From: Oscillospiraceae bacterium
GTDB taxonomy: Bacteria > Bacillota > Clostridia > Oscillospirales > Ruminococcaceae
DNA length: 64,000 bases
Direction of reading: 5' to 3'
NCBI GenBank assembly: GCA_009777725.1
Contig: WRLG01000003.1
Coordinates: 1 to 64,000 of the forward strand
In this document: piece by piece, positions 34,343 to 43,459 of the stretch
Layout of the letters: the number at the start of each line of letters is the position of its first letter
How positions within the stretch are numbered: position 1 is the first letter of the stretch
The notes under the pieces: model-generated
Database searches by the model: none
What the model was told of the DNA's origin: nothing
The model's input: the letters and a program-made list of their open reading frames with translations, nothing else
Made by a program: the position numbers and the translations under genes

Positions 34343-36526
34343 ATGAAAAAGATTATATCGTTTGGGGTTGCCGGTTTGTTGATGTTGACCTGTTTTTCGG
34401 GTTGCGGGAAAGAGGAAATGAACAGCGTTGAGCAATCAAGGGAGGTCGCTTTTTCGCTTGCGGAAACGGATGTCAGCGGATTTAATGCAACGCAGGTAAG
34501 ATTTACAGATAGCGGGAGTGTTCTATTTAATGGTGCAGATATAATTGCTTTGGATTACAGCGGCATTGTAAAAAGCCAAACGCAGATTTCGGGCGGACTT
34601 GGAGAGGGCGAATACTATGCTTGCTTCGATGTTGACCCTAATGGAGATTATCGGGCATTAAGGGCAACGTCTGATTTAGCGGATTTAAGCGTTGACAGAT
34701 TTAACGGCGAGGGAGCTGTTATAGAGAGCGTTAAAATAGAGAGCGAAATTTTCGAGGGCGATGAAACTTTCCCGCAAAGATTGCTGATTGCGAATGATTA
34801 TTTTTACATACAGACAGTGTTTGAGGTTTATGTTTTCGATAGTGACGGCAGGTTTGTTATGAAAACGCCTGATGGAAACGGGGGGCAAAGCGAATATATA
34901 AAGTCGATTTTTCGGCTTAAAGACGGGCGAGCCGCCGCGCTTTCGGTAGGGCTTGATTACAGCGATGGCTCTTGGTTTGCGGTTATCAGTATGATAAACG
35001 CCGATTTGAAAGAGACGGAGGATTTCACCATTCCGATAGCGGGTTCGGGCGGTGATTGCGTTTTCGCAAAAGGCGGCGAGCTTGATGTTTTGATGTGTAC
35101 AACCATGGGCATTTACGACTATTCTTTGACAGACGGCGACAGAAAGGGCATATTTAATCTGCTTGATTACGGCATAAACGTCGGCGATTTGGAGGATTTA
35201 ACTCTGCTCACAGACGGCGGATTGCTCCTTGCCATGCGGGGCGGCATAGGCGGCGTTATCACGGAAATGATTCGCTGCACTCCCGATGAGGACGGAGTCG
35301 CACCCAACCGAAAAATCATAACCCTCTCTGCTTTTGATATTGATTATTGGCTTCAAGGCTATATAACAAGTTTCAACAAAAATAACCCCGATTACAGAAT
35401 CGAGGTTTGGTCCTATAAAGAAAGCAATGAGGACGAGGCTTTGAGAAAATTCAACCTTGATTTAATGGCGGGGAAAATTGCCGATATTATCGTTTTAGAC
35501 CGCTTTGTACCATCTCAGAGTTATATAAATAAGGGGCTGTTTGCTGATATTTACGGCATTATGAACGCTGACACAAGCTTTAATAAATCGGATTATCTGC
35601 CAAATGCACTTTCTTCTTTGGAGCGTGAGGGTAAGCTTTATGAAATTTTTCCCATGTTTATGATTGATACGGTTGCGGCTAAAAGCTCCGAGGTCGGCGA
35701 AAATGCGGGCTGGTCACTTGATGAATTTGCGGCTTATATTGACACTAAGCCTAATTCGAGTTATATAATCGACAGCTTTTCAAGGCTTGATTTTATCAGA
35801 GTGATGATTCAGCTTTCCTTTATTGACCCGATTACGGGTGAGTGTTCATTCGACATAGAGAGTTTTTATAAAATTTTGGAAATATCTGAGCGTTTCCCCG
35901 AAGCGGGGTTGAGCGAAAATGCCGATTATGGGGAATTTATGCTGGGGCTGGCTGACGGCGACCCGATTATGTATAACACAAGACCTATGCGTTTTCGCTC
36001 AATAAGAATAGATGAGATGTCCTATTTCGGCGAACCGCTGACCTTTAAGGGCTTCCCCGAAGCGCAAGGGAACGGCTCATATTTCATGCCGAGCGCGAAA
36101 TTTGCCGTAGCCGAAAAATCGGATAATAAAGATGGTGCATGGGAATTTATCAAATATATGCTTGAAAATTATAGTGACATATATGAAATTTATCTCCCCA
36201 TCAAGCTGTCCGTTCTAGAAGAGCTAAAGCTCAAAGCAATGGAAAACCCGAGCTACCCGGACGGCAACGGCGGCAATATTGAAATGGATTATACAGTTTA
36301 CACAAGCGATGGCGGCAAGGTGCTAATCGGCAATAACACGCAGGCGCAATCGGACAAAATGATGAACCTGATACTATCGCTCAAATACGTCCGACCCCGT
36401 AATGATACTGTTTCTAATATTATAATAGAAGAGGTTGAAGCTTACCTATCCGGCGGAAAATCTGTCGGGGATGTTGCGGGAGTTATTGAGAATAGGGTTA
36501 ATCTTTATGTTAGTGAGGCAGGGTGA
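34343..36526 (+). CDS. Solute-binding-type lipoprotein with large N-terminal domain
   Basis: 727 residues. Signal peptide with lipobox LTCFSGC, so it is lipidated at about Cys20 by Lgt and held outside the membrane. The first half (about 40-320) looks like a beta-propeller with repeated blades. The second half (about 330-727) resembles family 1 extracellular solute-binding proteins (ITLSAFDIDYWLQGYITSFN, IIVLDRFVPSQSYINKGLF). No sugar permease genes are near. Start at ATG 34343 is chosen because AAAGGA precedes it and a signal peptide begins there; ATG 34322 has no RBS. Confidence 0.82.
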   Translation: MKKIISFGVAGLLMLTCFSGCGKEEMNSVEQSREVAFSLAETDVSGFNATQVRFTDSGSVLFNGADIIALDYSGIVKSQTQISGGLGEGEYYACFDVDPNGDYRALRATSDLADLSVDRFNGEGAVIESVKIESEIFEGDETFPQRLLIANDYFYIQTVFEVYVFDSDGRFVMKTPDGNGGQSEYIKSIFRLKDGRAAALSVGLDYSDGSWFAVISMINADLKETEDFTIPIAGSGGDCVFAKGGELDVLMCTTMGIYDYSLTDGDRKGIFNLLDYGINVGDLEDLTLLTDGGLLLAMRGGIGGVITEMIRCTPDEDGVAPNRKIITLSAFDIDYWLQGYITSFNKNNPDYRIEVWSYKESNEDEALRKFNLDLMAGKIADIIVLDRFVPSQSYINKGLFADIYGIMNADTSFNKSDYLPNALSSLEREGKLYEIFPMFMIDTVAAKSSEVGENAGWSLDEFAAYIDTKPNSSYIIDSFSRLDFIRVMIQLSFIDPITGECSFDIESFYKILEISERFPEAGLSENADYGEFMLGLADGDPIMYNTRPMRFRSIRIDEMSYFGEPLTFKGFPEAQGNGSYFMPSAKFAVAEKSDNKDGAWEFIKYMLENYSDIYEIYLPIKLSVLEELKLKAMENPSYPDGNGGNIEMDYTVYTSDGGKVLIGNNTQAQSDKMMNLILSLKYVRPRNDTVSNIIIEEVEAYLSGGKSVGDVAGVIENRVNLYVSEAG

Positions 36527-36620
36527 TGAAGCTATACATACTTACTCAATCACAACCATAACCATGTTTTCGCTATATTTAGAATTTTTAGCATGTGTAT
36601 TTATAACATCTATTGTGAAG

Positions 36621-36662
36621 GGCGGGTTATCTCCCCCGCCCCTAAAGCTTCTCTTCTTTTTT
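36621..36662 (+). terminator. Probable terminator after the lipoprotein gene
   Basis: GGGCGGG / CCCGCCC hairpin (36621-36642) followed after some bases by a T-rich run. It overlaps the last codons of the convergent DUF6774-like gene. Confidence 0.45.
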
Positions 36663-36899
36663 ATCCTGCTCGTCATTTTTCTCGTCATTTTTTTTATCTG
36701 TTCTTTTTTCAATTTTATCCAATTTTTTTTCAATCTTACAAATACCGTTGAAAATCTCCATTGAAAACATTGTCTTGCTAAGCTCCGACAGAAAAATGTT
36801 TAAAAAAAGGAAATCGCTTTTTGAAAGCGTAGCGTAGAGATAATTCGCAATCGCCGTTACGGCGATATTAAGCTCGCAAGGGTTGCACTTCCTATTCAT
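36642..36899 (-). CDS. DUF6774-like small protein
   Basis: 85 residues. The first 55 residues (CNPCELNIAVTAIANYL, LNIFLSELSKTMFSMEIF) resemble a family of short clostridial proteins that I know as DUF6774; the tail is a Lys/Asp/Glu-rich coiled segment. No membrane segment or catalytic motif is clear. Its ATG overlaps the spoVM stop by 8 bases, with AAGGAAAG ahead, so the two are one transcription unit and a sporulation link is possible. Confidence 0.65.
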   Translation of the reverse strand: MNRKCNPCELNIAVTAIANYLYATLSKSDFLFLNIFLSELSKTMFSMEIFNGICKIEKKLDKIEKRTDKKNDEKNDEQDKKEEKL

Positions 36900-36978
36900 T
36901 AGGCTCTTTCCTTATCTTAAATACGATGCGGAAAAAACTTGACAAAAATTTAGGGCTTTTCACTACGACTATTTTCAT
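36892..36978 (-). CDS. spoVM: Stage V sporulation protein M
   Basis: A 28-residue protein, MKIVVVKSPKFLSSFFRIVF plus a basic tail, which matches the SpoVM pattern (MKxxxxKxPKFLxxxxR). SpoVM is an amphipathic helix that recognises the curved forespore membrane and anchors SpoIVA for coat assembly. It is too short for most gene callers. AAGG and AGG stand before the ATG and TATAAT-like and CATAGTAT sequences (about 37010-37025) lie upstream; SpoVM is normally sigma-E controlled. The conserved Pro, Lys-Phe-Leu and Arg are present. It strongly suggests an endospore-forming lineage. Confidence 0.8.
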   Translation of the reverse strand: MKIVVVKSPKFLSSFFRIVFKIRKEPNE

Positions 36979-37044
36979 ATGTATAACCTGCCTTCCTCCA
37001 TCAGATTTATTATTATACTATGTAATATATAAAAATCTGTGAAT

Positions 37045-37078
37045 AAAAAAGAGGAGTAGCTCAGCTACCCTCTTTTTT
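37045..37078. terminator. Bidirectional terminator
   Basis: AAAAAAGAGG ... GTAGC TCA GCTAC ... CCTCTTTTTT: a long stem bounded by six A and six T. On the minus strand it ends the Xer recombinase gene and separates it from spoVM. Confidence 0.8.
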
Positions 37079-37104
37079 GTATTGTTCAAAGCCTGTTTAG
37101 AACT

Positions 37105-37977
37105 TCAAGACTTTGTTGGCGGAGTGACATGGGCAAGCGGGTTTGAGTCCATCGCCGTTTTGATTTGCTCATTGTTTAAATGGGTGTATATCTCGGTTGT
37201 CGATATGCTTTTATGACCTAAAATTTCCTTTAAGGCAAGCGTATCAACATTGCCGTGCTGATACATAAGGGTCGCCGCCGTATGCCTGAGCTTATGGACG
37301 GAATAGCCGCGATTGTCAAGGTTTATATTTTTTAATGCACCCTCCACAATCTGCTCAACGCGCCTGTTTGTTATCCGTCTTCCCTGTATACTCAAAAAAA
37401 GCGCATCAGAATCCCGGGCGGACGGCTTTCTGGCTTTTAAGTAAATATCAATGGCAAAGGCACACGCATCGTTTATATGTATAACCCGCTCCTTATTTCC
37501 TTTACCTAAAAGGCGCATACTCCGCTCGTCTAAATTAATATCCTGCACATTAAGCCCTGTCAGCTCGCTTAAACGCATACCGCAGTTTACAAAAAGCGTT
37601 ACAATGCAATAATCCCTGCTGTGCTGCGGGCTTTCTGTTCTCATACCTTGCAAAAGGCTTATGCTTTCGTCAAGGGTTAAATGTTTCGGAAGCTTTGAGC
37701 TGCTTTTTGGGGTATCAATATCTTTAAGAGGATTCTCAGATATAAGATTTAAGTCCTTTTGCAGGCATTTGAAGAAGGATTTAAGCGAGGAAAGCTTACG
37801 CTGGCGGGTTTTGGGTGAGTTACCGCGCTCTGAGGCGACAAAATTAATATACTCCAGCGCGTCAAGCTTTGTGAAGGACTTAATAAAATCAAGAGGAATG
37901 TCCGCTATTGTGATTTCCTCAAACGGAGCATCATGCCCCGCCCCGCCCTTTAGCTGTTTAAGATAGCGCAAAAACAA
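37105..37977 (-). CDS. XerC/XerD-type tyrosine recombinase
   Basis: A Xer-like recombinase with catalytic Arg135, Lys159, His228, Arg231, His255 and Tyr264 (counted from TTG 37977). The given start misses most of the core-binding domain: the same frame continues upstream with CPPYLNQFF and ERTIEAYYVDLR, which is typical Xer N-terminus, back to about 38125 with no stop. No ATG, GTG or TTG exists in that part; candidates are ATA or ATT codons behind GGGGGG, or a length error in the nine-A run near 38095. So the true protein is about 330 residues. It may resolve chromosome dimers or belong to a lost mobile element. Confidence 0.85.
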   Translation of the reverse strand: MFLRYLKQLKGGAGHDAPFEEITIADIPLDFIKSFTKLDALEYINFVASERGNSPKTRQRKLSSLKSFFKCLQKDLNLISENPLKDIDTPKSSSKLPKHLTLDESISLLQGMRTESPQHSRDYCIVTLFVNCGMRLSELTGLNVQDINLDERSMRLLGKGNKERVIHINDACAFAIDIYLKARKPSARDSDALFLSIQGRRITNRRVEQIVEGALKNINLDNRGYSVHKLRHTAATLMYQHGNVDTLALKEILGHKSISTTEIYTHLNNEQIKTAMDSNPLAHVTPPTKS

Positions 37978-38143
37978 GCGCAGGTCAACATAATACGCCT
38001 CAATCGTGCGCTCCGCTCTTATTTTAACGACGCGCTGGTGCGTAAAAAATTGATTTAAATAGGGCGGACAATCGGCAGGGTTTATTTGATTTTTTTTTAT
38101 TTTTAACGCCCCCCGAATTATATCATGTAAGTGCCCTAAAGCC

Positions 38144-39655
38144 TCACGGAATTATATCGTATGCCAATTCAAAAATGTCTTTCGGTATAATGTAAACATC
38201 ATTCATGTCATCGTTTCTGATTGCCAAATAATCGCCGACTCTTCCGAAAACATATCCATCGGGCACCCAGTCGGAGAAGATTTTTACATTTTTTTTAAGC
38301 TTCTTGGCGTACACCAGCGCGCTCTCCGTCGGTAAGCAGGACTTTATGTACAGCACGATTTCCTGCGCCGCGCCGTTGAGTGTATTTATTATGGAGGGTA
38401 CGTAATCATAGTTAATCTGCGGCTTCTCATCGCAGTAAACATAGCGCGTGAAAAACTTTTCCGATTTTATGGGGTGAACCCCCCCGTGCATATCAACGAT
38501 TAAAAGAGCATCCGGCGATACGTTAAACTTAAACTCCCCCTCCAAGCTTCTTACGGAAATCGGCGTATCAAGCTCAAAAATATCCGAGGGGATTACGACT
38601 CCTAACGGAATCGGCTTTTTGCGGTATAAGCTCATAAGAGAAACCTCAATATCGTGATTATCCGCGCAGATGGTTTCATAGCTGTTAAAATATTCCCCAA
38701 CCTTGCGGGTTAAATATTCGGAGGGTGAAACTTTCCTTTCCGCCAGAACCTCACCCGATATAAAGCCGCCCGCCTTTGACTTATGCCCTCCGCCCGAGCC
38801 TACGCCGTAGGTAAGGTATTTGACATATTCGGATGCCATTACCTCTCTGGAGCAGCTTCTGACCGAGAGCTTTACGCCGCTTTCGATAATGCTGTAAACA
38901 ACGCATATATCAATCGTATCCGCTTGAATCCCCAAGTCGCTGATAAATCCGAGGATATTCGGGTCGCAAGCCTCGGCTCTGAAAAGGGCGTACCTCTTAT
39001 CCGTATCAACGGTTTTACGGATAAGGGCTACTCCCGCGATTTCAAGCTCATCCAGCGTAAGATTGCAAAAACGCAGACGCTCTATCAAGTTCATATCGCA
39101 GTAGGCACGCAAATTATCCCGCATATCCAAATCAAGCGGGTGCATAAACTCCGAAAAGTTAACGGAATCGGCGTAAAGTCCGTAATAAAGCGCGGTCGAT
39201 ACCATCCTGTCGGCTGAAAAATCATAGCCCTCGCTTCGCATTAAATCCCATATCAAGGTAGCGCAGCTTCCCAACTCCTGCTGTACTACCCCTAAGTCAA
39301 ACTTTTTATTCAAATCAATATGATGGTCAATTACGGCTACCGATTCGGCTTCAATTCTGGCGACGTTGCCCTCGCCGTACTGACAGTCCACGCAGACCAG
39401 CAATTCCGGCTTAAGCTCCAACGGTGCTTTAACATAGCTGATAGATATGCCCAAGCTCTCATTCATGGTTATAATATTGCGCTTGGTAATCTCTAATGCT
39501 CCCGAATAAACAATTTTTGCATCCCTGCCCTTTTCGCGAAAAAAGGCTTGAAGCGCGAACGCCGAGGTTATGGCATCCGCGTCCGGATTATCATGGCATT
39601 GTATGACGATATTCTTAAATTTAATTAAGTCGGATAGCTTAAAATCCCTTTGCAT
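38144..39655 (-). CDS. DHH/DHHA1 phosphoesterase with C-terminal extension
   Basis: About 503 residues. DHH domain at 1-170 with CHDNPDADA and VIDHHIDL (metal sites), then a DHHA1 domain ending in GGGHKSKAGGF near 300, as in NrnA-type nanoRNases/pAp phosphatases and c-di-AMP phosphodiesterases. A further 180 residues do not match a domain I know and seem to be a separate alpha/beta unit. The start is coupled to the leader peptide at 39639-39704: ATG 39655 and ATG 39667 both lie inside it, in frame with each other. Likely role is degradation of short RNA or cyclic dinucleotides. Confidence 0.85.
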   Translation of the reverse strand: MQRDFKLSDLIKFKNIVIQCHDNPDADAITSAFALQAFFREKGRDAKIVYSGALEITKRNIITMNESLGISISYVKAPLELKPELLVCVDCQYGEGNVARIEAESVAVIDHHIDLNKKFDLGVVQQELGSCATLIWDLMRSEGYDFSADRMVSTALYYGLYADSVNFSEFMHPLDLDMRDNLRAYCDMNLIERLRFCNLTLDELEIAGVALIRKTVDTDKRYALFRAEACDPNILGFISDLGIQADTIDICVVYSIIESGVKLSVRSCSREVMASEYVKYLTYGVGSGGGHKSKAGGFISGEVLAERKVSPSEYLTRKVGEYFNSYETICADNHDIEVSLMSLYRKKPIPLGVVIPSDIFELDTPISVRSLEGEFKFNVSPDALLIVDMHGGVHPIKSEKFFTRYVYCDEKPQINYDYVPSIINTLNGAAQEIVLYIKSCLPTESALVYAKKLKKNVKIFSDWVPDGYVFGRVGDYLAIRNDDMNDVYIIPKDIFELAYDIIP

Positions 39656-39704
39656 GGCTGTGACCATGCCCAAATGCTGTACAAGCGGCTATGAAAATCA
39701 GCAT
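39639..39704 (-). CDS. 21-residue leader peptide before the DHH gene
   Basis: MLIFIAACTAFGHGHSHAKG plus Phe, starting 9 bases behind GGAGGGGGG. It overlaps the start of the DHH gene in another frame. It shares MLI, a central Cys, GHG, the RBS spacing and the flanking inverted repeat with the peptide at 22204-22257. Confidence 0.55.
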   Translation of the reverse strand: MLIFIAACTAFGHGHSHAKGF

Positions 39705-39708
39705 GGTC
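39662..39708 (-). promoter_or_regulatory. Leader hairpin over the leader-peptide start codon (locus B)
   Basis: The minus strand reads GACCATGC ... GCATGGTC with 31 bases between the arms; the first arm holds the peptide start codon. Counterpart of 22200-22243. Confidence 0.6.
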
Positions 39709-39748
39709 TTGTTCCCCCCTCCGAGTTTTAATTTTTGGGCTTATATTA

Positions 39749-39777
39749 ATTTTACCATTTTTTTTACGTTTAGTCAA
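39749..39777 (-). promoter_or_regulatory. Promoter of the DHH gene and its leader
   Basis: TTGACT, 17 bases, TAAAAT on the minus strand, about 45 bp upstream of the leader-peptide start. Confidence 0.72.
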
Positions 39778-39904
39778 TACCCAATATCATTTATAAAGGC
39801 AAATTAATTTGTAAATTAATTTTTAAAGCTATAGCTTTTTTAATAAATTTGTGATATAATAACCTTATCCGTTAAGGAAGCTATTAAATTCGGGAGATGA
39901 TATT

Positions 39905-41173
39905 TTGGCGGTGAAATACGGCAGAGAGAAAATAGGCGAGGGAATTCATTACACCACGCTTATCAATAAAAGGCAGAAAACAAATACCATGTTTATCCAT
40001 TTAATAACGCCGCTGTCACAGGACAGTGTATCCGGCAACGCGGTTATCCCTTATGTTTTGTCTAATTCAAGCAGCAGCTATACAACTGTGACCGCTTTAA
40101 GCAGGCGGCTTGCTTTGCTTTACGGCTCGGTTATTAAGGGGAGCGTAGCAAAAATAGGTGACAGTCAGGTGATGTCCTTAGTGTCGGGGTGTATTAACGA
40201 CAGGTACGCCTTTGACCGTGAGCCGATAACAAGCGAGCTTACCGAGATTTTAACAAATTGCTTCATATCGCCTTACGTTGAAAATAACGAATTTTACAAA
40301 AAGGACTTCGATTTAAAAAAGCAAGAGCTTTCCGATGATATAGAGGCGGAAATCAATGAAAAGCGTTCCTACTCCTTCAAACGCGCCGGGCTTGTCATAT
40401 ACGAGGGCGAACCCTGCGCCATACCTGTAAAGGGCGACCTTGAAGCCGTTGCGAAAATTACCGCCCGCTCCGCTTACGAGCAATATAAGGAGCTTTTGAA
40501 AACCGCGCAGATTGAAGCGTATTTTGTCGGCGGCGCGGAATGTCCGCAGTCTAAAGAGGTCTTGACGGCGGCTCTGACGGGCTTGGAGCGCGATTATGCG
40601 GGCGATAATATCAGTGAAAAATCACCCGCCAAGCAAGAGCTTCGGAGAGTTGTCGAACAGCATGAGGTTTCGCAAAGCAAAATGCTGCTTGGTTTTAAAA
40701 CAGATTTCAGTGATTCCATAACGCTCAGGCTTATGAACGCCGTGTTCGGAGGTACGCCCTTCTCTAAGCTGTTCTTGAATGTCCGCGAAAGGCTCAGCCT
40801 CTGCTACTACTGCTCCTCGGGGCTAAACGATAAAAAGGGAGTCGTTTACGTTGACAGCGGGGTCGATTTCCAAAATGCCGCTAAAGCCGAGGAAGAAATT
40901 TTAAACCAGCTCTCGGCAGTGCAGAGCGGCAACTTTACAACTGAGGAGCTTGAAAACGCCAGATTGTCCGTCATTAACACTTGGAGGGGCGTTTCGGACG
41001 GTGCCCGCTCGCTGGCGGACTGGTATTTTCAAAGAAATTATTCGGGCGGCAATGAGTCGCCGGAGGAATGTATCGAAATGCTAAGGCTTGTCACAAAAGA
41101 GGATGTAGTCGAAGCGGCAAAATCGTTAAAGCTTGATACGGCATATCTCTTGACAGGAAAGGAGAACACTTAA
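39905..41173 (+). CDS. M16-family peptidase-like protein (YmfF type)
   Basis: 422 residues, starting at TTG behind GGGAGATGAT. It has the M16 two-lobed fold (LSRRLALLYGS, FGGTPFSKLFLNVRERLSLCYY) but no HxxEH zinc motif, so it is the non-catalytic partner. In many Gram-positives this gene precedes its catalytic twin (ymfF-ymfH); these have been linked to elongation factor P modification. Only 3 bp separate the pair. Confidence 0.87.
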   Translation: MAVKYGREKIGEGIHYTTLINKRQKTNTMFIHLITPLSQDSVSGNAVIPYVLSNSSSSYTTVTALSRRLALLYGSVIKGSVAKIGDSQVMSLVSGCINDRYAFDREPITSELTEILTNCFISPYVENNEFYKKDFDLKKQELSDDIEAEINEKRSYSFKRAGLVIYEGEPCAIPVKGDLEAVAKITARSAYEQYKELLKTAQIEAYFVGGAECPQSKEVLTAALTGLERDYAGDNISEKSPAKQELRRVVEQHEVSQSKMLLGFKTDFSDSITLRLMNAVFGGTPFSKLFLNVRERLSLCYYCSSGLNDKKGVVYVDSGVDFQNAAKAEEEILNQLSAVQSGNFTTEELENARLSVINTWRGVSDGARSLADWYFQRNYSGGNESPEECIEMLRLVTKEDVVEAAKSLKLDTAYLLTGKENT

Positions 41174-41176
41174 AGC

Positions 41177-42466
41177 ATGAACAAAAAAATAATACGGAAT
41201 GAACGCACGGGAGAGCATTATACCCATATAAAGCACTCCTCGGGATTAGATATATATATATGGAGGATGGAAGATTACAGCACAACCCACGCGCTTTTCG
41301 GAGCGAAATACGGCTCAATCAACACGACCTTCAAAACCAAGGACGATTCGGATTTTATAACTGTCCCCAACGGGATTGCTCACTTTTTGGAGCATAAGCT
41401 TTTTGAGAATGAGGACTGTGATGTTTTCAGCCTTTTCGCTAAAACGGGAGCGTCCCCCAACGCTTACACCTCCTTTGACAGAACCTGCTATCTTTTCAAC
41501 TGCACCGATAATGTCCCGGAATCGCTGGAGATTTTATTAGGCTTTGTTCAGAGCCCTTATTTTACCGATGAAAGCGTTCAAAAGGAGCAGGGCATCATCG
41601 GGCAGGAGATTAAAATGTATGAGGATAACGCCCAATGGCGGGTATTCTTTAATATGCTGGGGGGCGTGTATCACAATCACCCCGTGAAAATTGATTTAGC
41701 GGGGACTGTTGAAACCATCGCCGAAATTGACGCGGATTTGCTGTATAAGTGCTATAAGACTTTCTATAACCTTAACAATATGGCTTTAAGCATAGCCGGA
41801 AATGTTGACGAAGAAAGCGTTATTGCCGTATGCGACAAAATTTTGAAGCCGGGTGAAAGTATCGAGCTTGAAAGTGCTTTTCCCGATGAGCCTTTGACGG
41901 TAGCCCAAAGCGAAGCAACGCAAAAGCTTGAAATTGCCGTGCCTATTTTTAATATAGGGTTTAAGGCGCAGCCTCAAAGCGGCATTTCAGCCATCCGCGC
42001 CGAAATAGAAACAAATTTTGCTTTATCGCTTATCTCCGATGAAAGCTCGGACTTTTATAAAACGCTTTACGATGAGGGCTTAATTAATTCGTCCTTTTCC
42101 TCGGAGGTCTTTTGGGGGGATGGGTATTTTTGCTCTATTTTCGGCGGCGAATCGCGTAACCCCAAGCTTGTTTCAGACAGGATAAAGGAAGAAATCGAAC
42201 GCTCCAAAAAAGACGGGCTTGACAAGGAACGCTTCGAGGCTATAAAAAAATCCTACTACGGCTCGCTTATCCGCGACCTAAACGATGCCGAAGCCATAGC
42301 CACCCTTATGATTAATACGGGGCTGGATGGTCTTAACGCGTTTGATATTATCGAAACCGTAGCCGCCGTAACCCTTGAAGACGTAATGAAAAGGCTTGAA
42401 ACGCAGTTTGACATAAATAATGTTACCATTTCGATTATTGAGCCGATTGGGAAACGAGAGGATTGA
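41177..42466 (+). CDS. M16-family zinc peptidase (YmfH type)
   Basis: 429 residues. Inverted zinc motif HFLEH at 69-73, with a distal Glu in IIGQEIKMYEDNAQW. C-terminal lobe with the NSSFSSEVFWGDGYF substrate-binding region. It forms a heterodimer with the preceding protein. Cytosolic, no signal peptide. lgt starts 10 bp later. Confidence 0.9.
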   Translation: MNKKIIRNERTGEHYTHIKHSSGLDIYIWRMEDYSTTHALFGAKYGSINTTFKTKDDSDFITVPNGIAHFLEHKLFENEDCDVFSLFAKTGASPNAYTSFDRTCYLFNCTDNVPESLEILLGFVQSPYFTDESVQKEQGIIGQEIKMYEDNAQWRVFFNMLGGVYHNHPVKIDLAGTVETIAEIDADLLYKCYKTFYNLNNMALSIAGNVDEESVIAVCDKILKPGESIELESAFPDEPLTVAQSEATQKLEIAVPIFNIGFKAQPQSGISAIRAEIETNFALSLISDESSDFYKTLYDEGLINSSFSSEVFWGDGYFCSIFGGESRNPKLVSDRIKEEIERSKKDGLDKERFEAIKKSYYGSLIRDLNDAEAIATLMINTGLDGLNAFDIIETVAAVTLEDVMKRLETQFDINNVTISIIEPIGKRED

Positions 42467-42475
42467 ACAAATTAA

Positions 42476-43441
42476 ATGACAGATAAAATCCTGTTCCCTA
42501 AGCTGGGGTTAGAATTTACCGTAAAAGCCGATGCTTTTTCAATATTCGGGTTTGCCGTTCAGTGGTACGGAATCATCATAGCGTTTGGGTTGTTGCTGGC
42601 AATCACCTATTGCTTTAGGAGAACAAACGAGTTCGGCGTTGACGGCGACAGGGCGTTTGATGCGGTATTTATGGGCGTAATCGGCGGGATTATAGGTGCG
42701 CGGCTTTACTTTGTCATGATGTCTTGGGATTTATTCAAAGACGACCTGTATGCCATATTCGATATAAAAGGCGGCGGGCTGGCGATTTACGGCGGAATTA
42801 TCGGTGCTGTGCTGTTCGGCGGCATAACCTGCAAAATCCGAAAGCAAAAATTTTTACCGCTGCTGGACCTTGCGGGGATGGGCTTCTTAATCGGTCAATC
42901 GGTCGGCAGGTGGGGTAATTTTGTCAATCGGGAAGCCTACGGCAGGAATACGAGCCTGCCGTGGGGCATGACAAGCAATAAAATATCCGGGGAGCTATAT
43001 ATTAAGGCTAATGAAATTTACGCCGATACAGGCGTTTTAGTTGACCCGACCCTGCCTGTTCACCCTTGCTTTTTATATGAATCGCTATGGTGCGCTTTAG
43101 GATTTTTATTGCTTCACCTGTACGCAAAGCATCGAAAGTTTGACGGAGAGGTTTTTTTAATGTACATCGGATGGTACGGCTTAGGTCGTATGTTCATAGA
43201 GGGGCTTCGCACCGACAGCCTTATGGTCGGCAGTTTGCGGGTATCACAGGTGCTGGCGGGGCTTTGCTTTTTAGCCGCCGTTACAATTATAGCGTTCATG
43301 CGCCGCAAGGTAAAGGTTGACGGCTATACGTTCTTCAAGGATACGGAAGAGTTTGCGGCTTTGATTCGGGAAACAAAAGAAAAGGAGCAACTGCGCCAAG
43401 AAAAGGCGAAAGCTAAGAAAAACTCTTTAAAAAAACCATAA
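42476..43441 (+). CDS. lgt: Prolipoprotein diacylglyceryl transferase
   Basis: Moves diacylglyceryl from phosphatidylglycerol to the lipobox cysteine of prolipoproteins, in the membrane. 321 residues with seven predicted helices. Motifs: WYGIIIAFG near the start, GGGLAIYGGIIG, and the Lgt signature GRWGNFVNREAYG; FLYESLW and WYGLGRMFIEGLR near the end. The last 40 residues are a basic cytosolic tail. One client in this window is the lipoprotein at 34343. Confidence 0.95.
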   Translation: MTDKILFPKLGLEFTVKADAFSIFGFAVQWYGIIIAFGLLLAITYCFRRTNEFGVDGDRAFDAVFMGVIGGIIGARLYFVMMSWDLFKDDLYAIFDIKGGGLAIYGGIIGAVLFGGITCKIRKQKFLPLLDLAGMGFLIGQSVGRWGNFVNREAYGRNTSLPWGMTSNKISGELYIKANEIYADTGVLVDPTLPVHPCFLYESLWCALGFLLLHLYAKHRKFDGEVFLMYIGWYGLGRMFIEGLRTDSLMVGSLRVSQVLAGLCFLAAVTIIAFMRRKVKVDGYTFFKDTEEFAALIRETKEKEQLRQEKAKAKKNSLKKP

Positions 43442-43459
43442 ATAGGGAGGAAATAGAAA

